Shown here: in pieces, positions 5,080 to 6,242 of the stretch
How positions within the stretch are numbered: the first letter of the stretch is position 1
How the letters are laid out: the number at the start of each line of letters is the position of its first letter
Source of the DNA: an uncultured Clostridia bacterium
GTDB lineage: Bacteria > Bacillota_A > Clostridia > Christensenellales > Aristaeellaceae
Direction: 5' to 3'
Length of the DNA stretch: 6,242 nt
NCBI GenBank assembly: GCA_945871545.1
Contig: CAMBWJ010000122.1
Span: 1-6,242 of the forward strand
Made by a program: the position numbers and the translations under genes
Notes under the pieces: model-generated
Databases searched by the model: none
Told to the model about the DNA's origin: nothing
The model's input: only the letters and a program-made list of their open reading frames with translations

Positions 5080-6242
5080 ATGAGCGAGCTTTTGAAAATG
5101 GTTGGCATCGGCAAGAGCTTCGGCCCGGTGCGGGCGCTGAACAAGGTCGATCTCAGCCTGAACGCGGGCGAGGTGTTGGCGCTGATGGGTGAAAACGGCG
5201 CGGGCAAGTCCACGCTGATGAACATCCTGTCGGGATCGCTGGTGCACTACGAGGGCGAGATCTACATCGACGGCAAGCTGGAGCACATCGGCAGCCCCAT
5301 CGTCGCCCGGGATCTGGGCATCGCCAAGATTCACCAGGAATTGCAGATGGTGAAGGAGCTTTCCATTGCCGAAAACATGTTTATGGGCCGTGAGAAGGCC
5401 AACAAGCTGGGCTTTGTGGACAAGCGCGCCCAGGAACAGGAGGCGGAGAAGTACCTGCGCCTGCTGGAGCTGGATCTGAGCCCGAAGCGGCCGCTGAAGA
5501 CGCTGCGCGTGGGCGAACAGCAGATGGTGGAGATCGCCAAGGCGATTTCGCTGAACGCGCGCATACTGATCATGGACGAGCCGACCTCGGCCATCTCCAA
5601 GGCGGAGACGGAGCAGCTGTTCCGGGTGATCCGCCGCCTCTCGGCCGAGGGCGTGGGCATCATTTACATCACCCACCGCATGGAGGAGGTCTTTGAGATC
5701 GCCGACCGGCTGACGGTGCTGCGCGACGGCCAGTACATCGGCAGCGTCAACGCCAGGGAGACCGATCGCAACCAGATCATTTCCATGATGGTTGGCCGGG
5801 AAATCACGGACATGTACCCCAAGGAGACCGTTCCCATCGGGGACGAGGTGCTGCGGGTGGAGCATCTGAACTTCAAGACCCGCCCGGGCTCCTCCAGCCG
5901 CCCGCTTTCGGACGTTTCCTTCAACCTGCGCCGGGGCGAGGTGCTGGGCATCGCGGGCCTGCTGGGCGCGGGCCGCACGGAGATCTGCGAGTGCCTCTTC
6001 GGCGTGCATCCCGCCGGCACGACGGGTCAGATCTACATCGACGGCAAGCCGGTGAGCATCAAGTCTCCCCGGGACGCCATCGATCAGGGCCTCGCCTTCG
6101 CCACGGAGGATCGCAAGGGCAAGGGACTGGTGCTGCTGCGGTCCATCGGCGAGAACATGTCGCTGCCGCTTTTGAAGCACTTCACCAAGGGCGTGCTGAT
6201 GGATACCGCCGCGGAGAAGAAGGAGTGGAACGTGCAGATGCA
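5080..6242 (+). CDS. Sugar ABC transporter ATP-binding protein, RbsA/MglA/XylG type (partial, 3' end outside window)
   Basis: The visible 387 residues cover the first ATPase domain and the start of the second in a family usually near 500 residues. It energises import of a monosaccharide through a paired permease at the cytoplasmic membrane. Domain 1 has Walker A GENGAGKST (37-45), Q-loop Gln86, signature LRVGEQQ (142-148), Walker B ILIMDEPTSA (162-171) and H-loop His199. Domain 2 starts near residue 257 and has the family's degenerate Walker A GLLGAGRTE (293-301, Arg in place of Lys) and the TEDRK motif (342-346). The ATG at 5080 is chosen because AAGGAG lies 7 bases upstream; an in-frame ATG at 5038 lacks such a site. 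No binding-protein gene precedes it, so permease and binding-protein genes, if linked, should follow beyond the window. The sugar cannot be named. Confidence 0.95.
   Translation, partial: MSELLKMVGIGKSFGPVRALNKVDLSLNAGEVLALMGENGAGKSTLMNILSGSLVHYEGEIYIDGKLEHIGSPIVARDLGIAKIHQELQMVKELSIAENMFMGREKANKLGFVDKRAQEQEAEKYLRLLELDLSPKRPLKTLRVGEQQMVEIAKAISLNARILIMDEPTSAISKAETEQLFRVIRRLSAEGVGIIYITHRMEEVFEIADRLTVLRDGQYIGSVNARETDRNQIISMMVGREITDMYPKETVPIGDEVLRVEHLNFKTRPGSSSRPLSDVSFNLRRGEVLGIAGLLGAGRTEICECLFGVHPAGTTGQIYIDGKPVSIKSPRDAIDQGLAFATEDRKGKGLVLLRSIGENMSLPLLKHFTKGVLMDTAAEKKEWNVQM

Noticed and set aside
4924..6180. A 418-codon minus-strand open frame antisense to the ABC ATPase gene
   Set aside because: Its translation is low-complexity (His/Ala/Leu/Arg-rich) with no family features, as expected of the complement of a GC-rich gene. 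The plus strand has complete ABC motifs.

Overview
The window is about 6.2 kb of GC-rich bacterial chromosome. It most likely comes from a GC-rich Bacillota lineage (Clostridia-like): strong AGGAGG-type ribosome binding sites at tight spacing, sigma-A type promoters with TGn extended -10 elements, and the protein families all fit. This assignment rests on style and family content only. There is no rRNA, tRNA, CRISPR array, integrase or complete insertion sequence.

Layout from left to right. (1) Bases 1-576, minus strand: the N-terminal 192 residues of a RecB-like nuclease domain that probably belongs to a DinG/XPD-type helicase, cut by the window edge. (2) Bases 577-723: a short divergent region whose two best promoters face each other, so the two 5' leaders should overlap. 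(3) Bases 724-1752, plus strand: a class I mannose-6-phosphate isomerase, followed by a strong hairpin shared with the convergent gene. (4) Bases 1809-3091: a divergent pair, an HxlR-type regulator (minus) and an NmrA-like NAD(P)-binding oxidoreductase (plus). The 287-bp region between them holds both promoters and three inverted repeats, two of which overlap core promoter elements. (5) Bases 3212-3856, minus strand: a rhomboid-fold membrane protein that appears to lack the catalytic Ser/His. (6) Bases 3871-4197: two 3' gene remnants meeting at their broken 5' ends, the C-terminus of a Cof-type HAD hydrolase (minus) and the C-terminus of an FtsH-like protease (plus). This is a rearrangement scar or an assembly join. 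(7) Bases 4226-4813, minus strand: a DUF1349 protein with its own strong promoter. (8) Bases 5080 to the end, plus strand: the first 387 residues of a two-domain sugar ABC transporter ATPase of the RbsA/MglA/XylG type.

Functionally the window is a row of small independent units rather than one system. Sugar handling (ManA, the sugar ABC ATPase and possibly the carbohydrate-like DUF1349 fold) recurs. The HxlR/oxidoreductase pair looks like a self-contained redox- or electrophile-responsive switch. I found no convincing undescribed multi-gene system. The most notable structures are the head-to-head remnant junction near 3994-4005, the face-to-face promoters at 596-706, and the operator-like repeats at 2194-2373.
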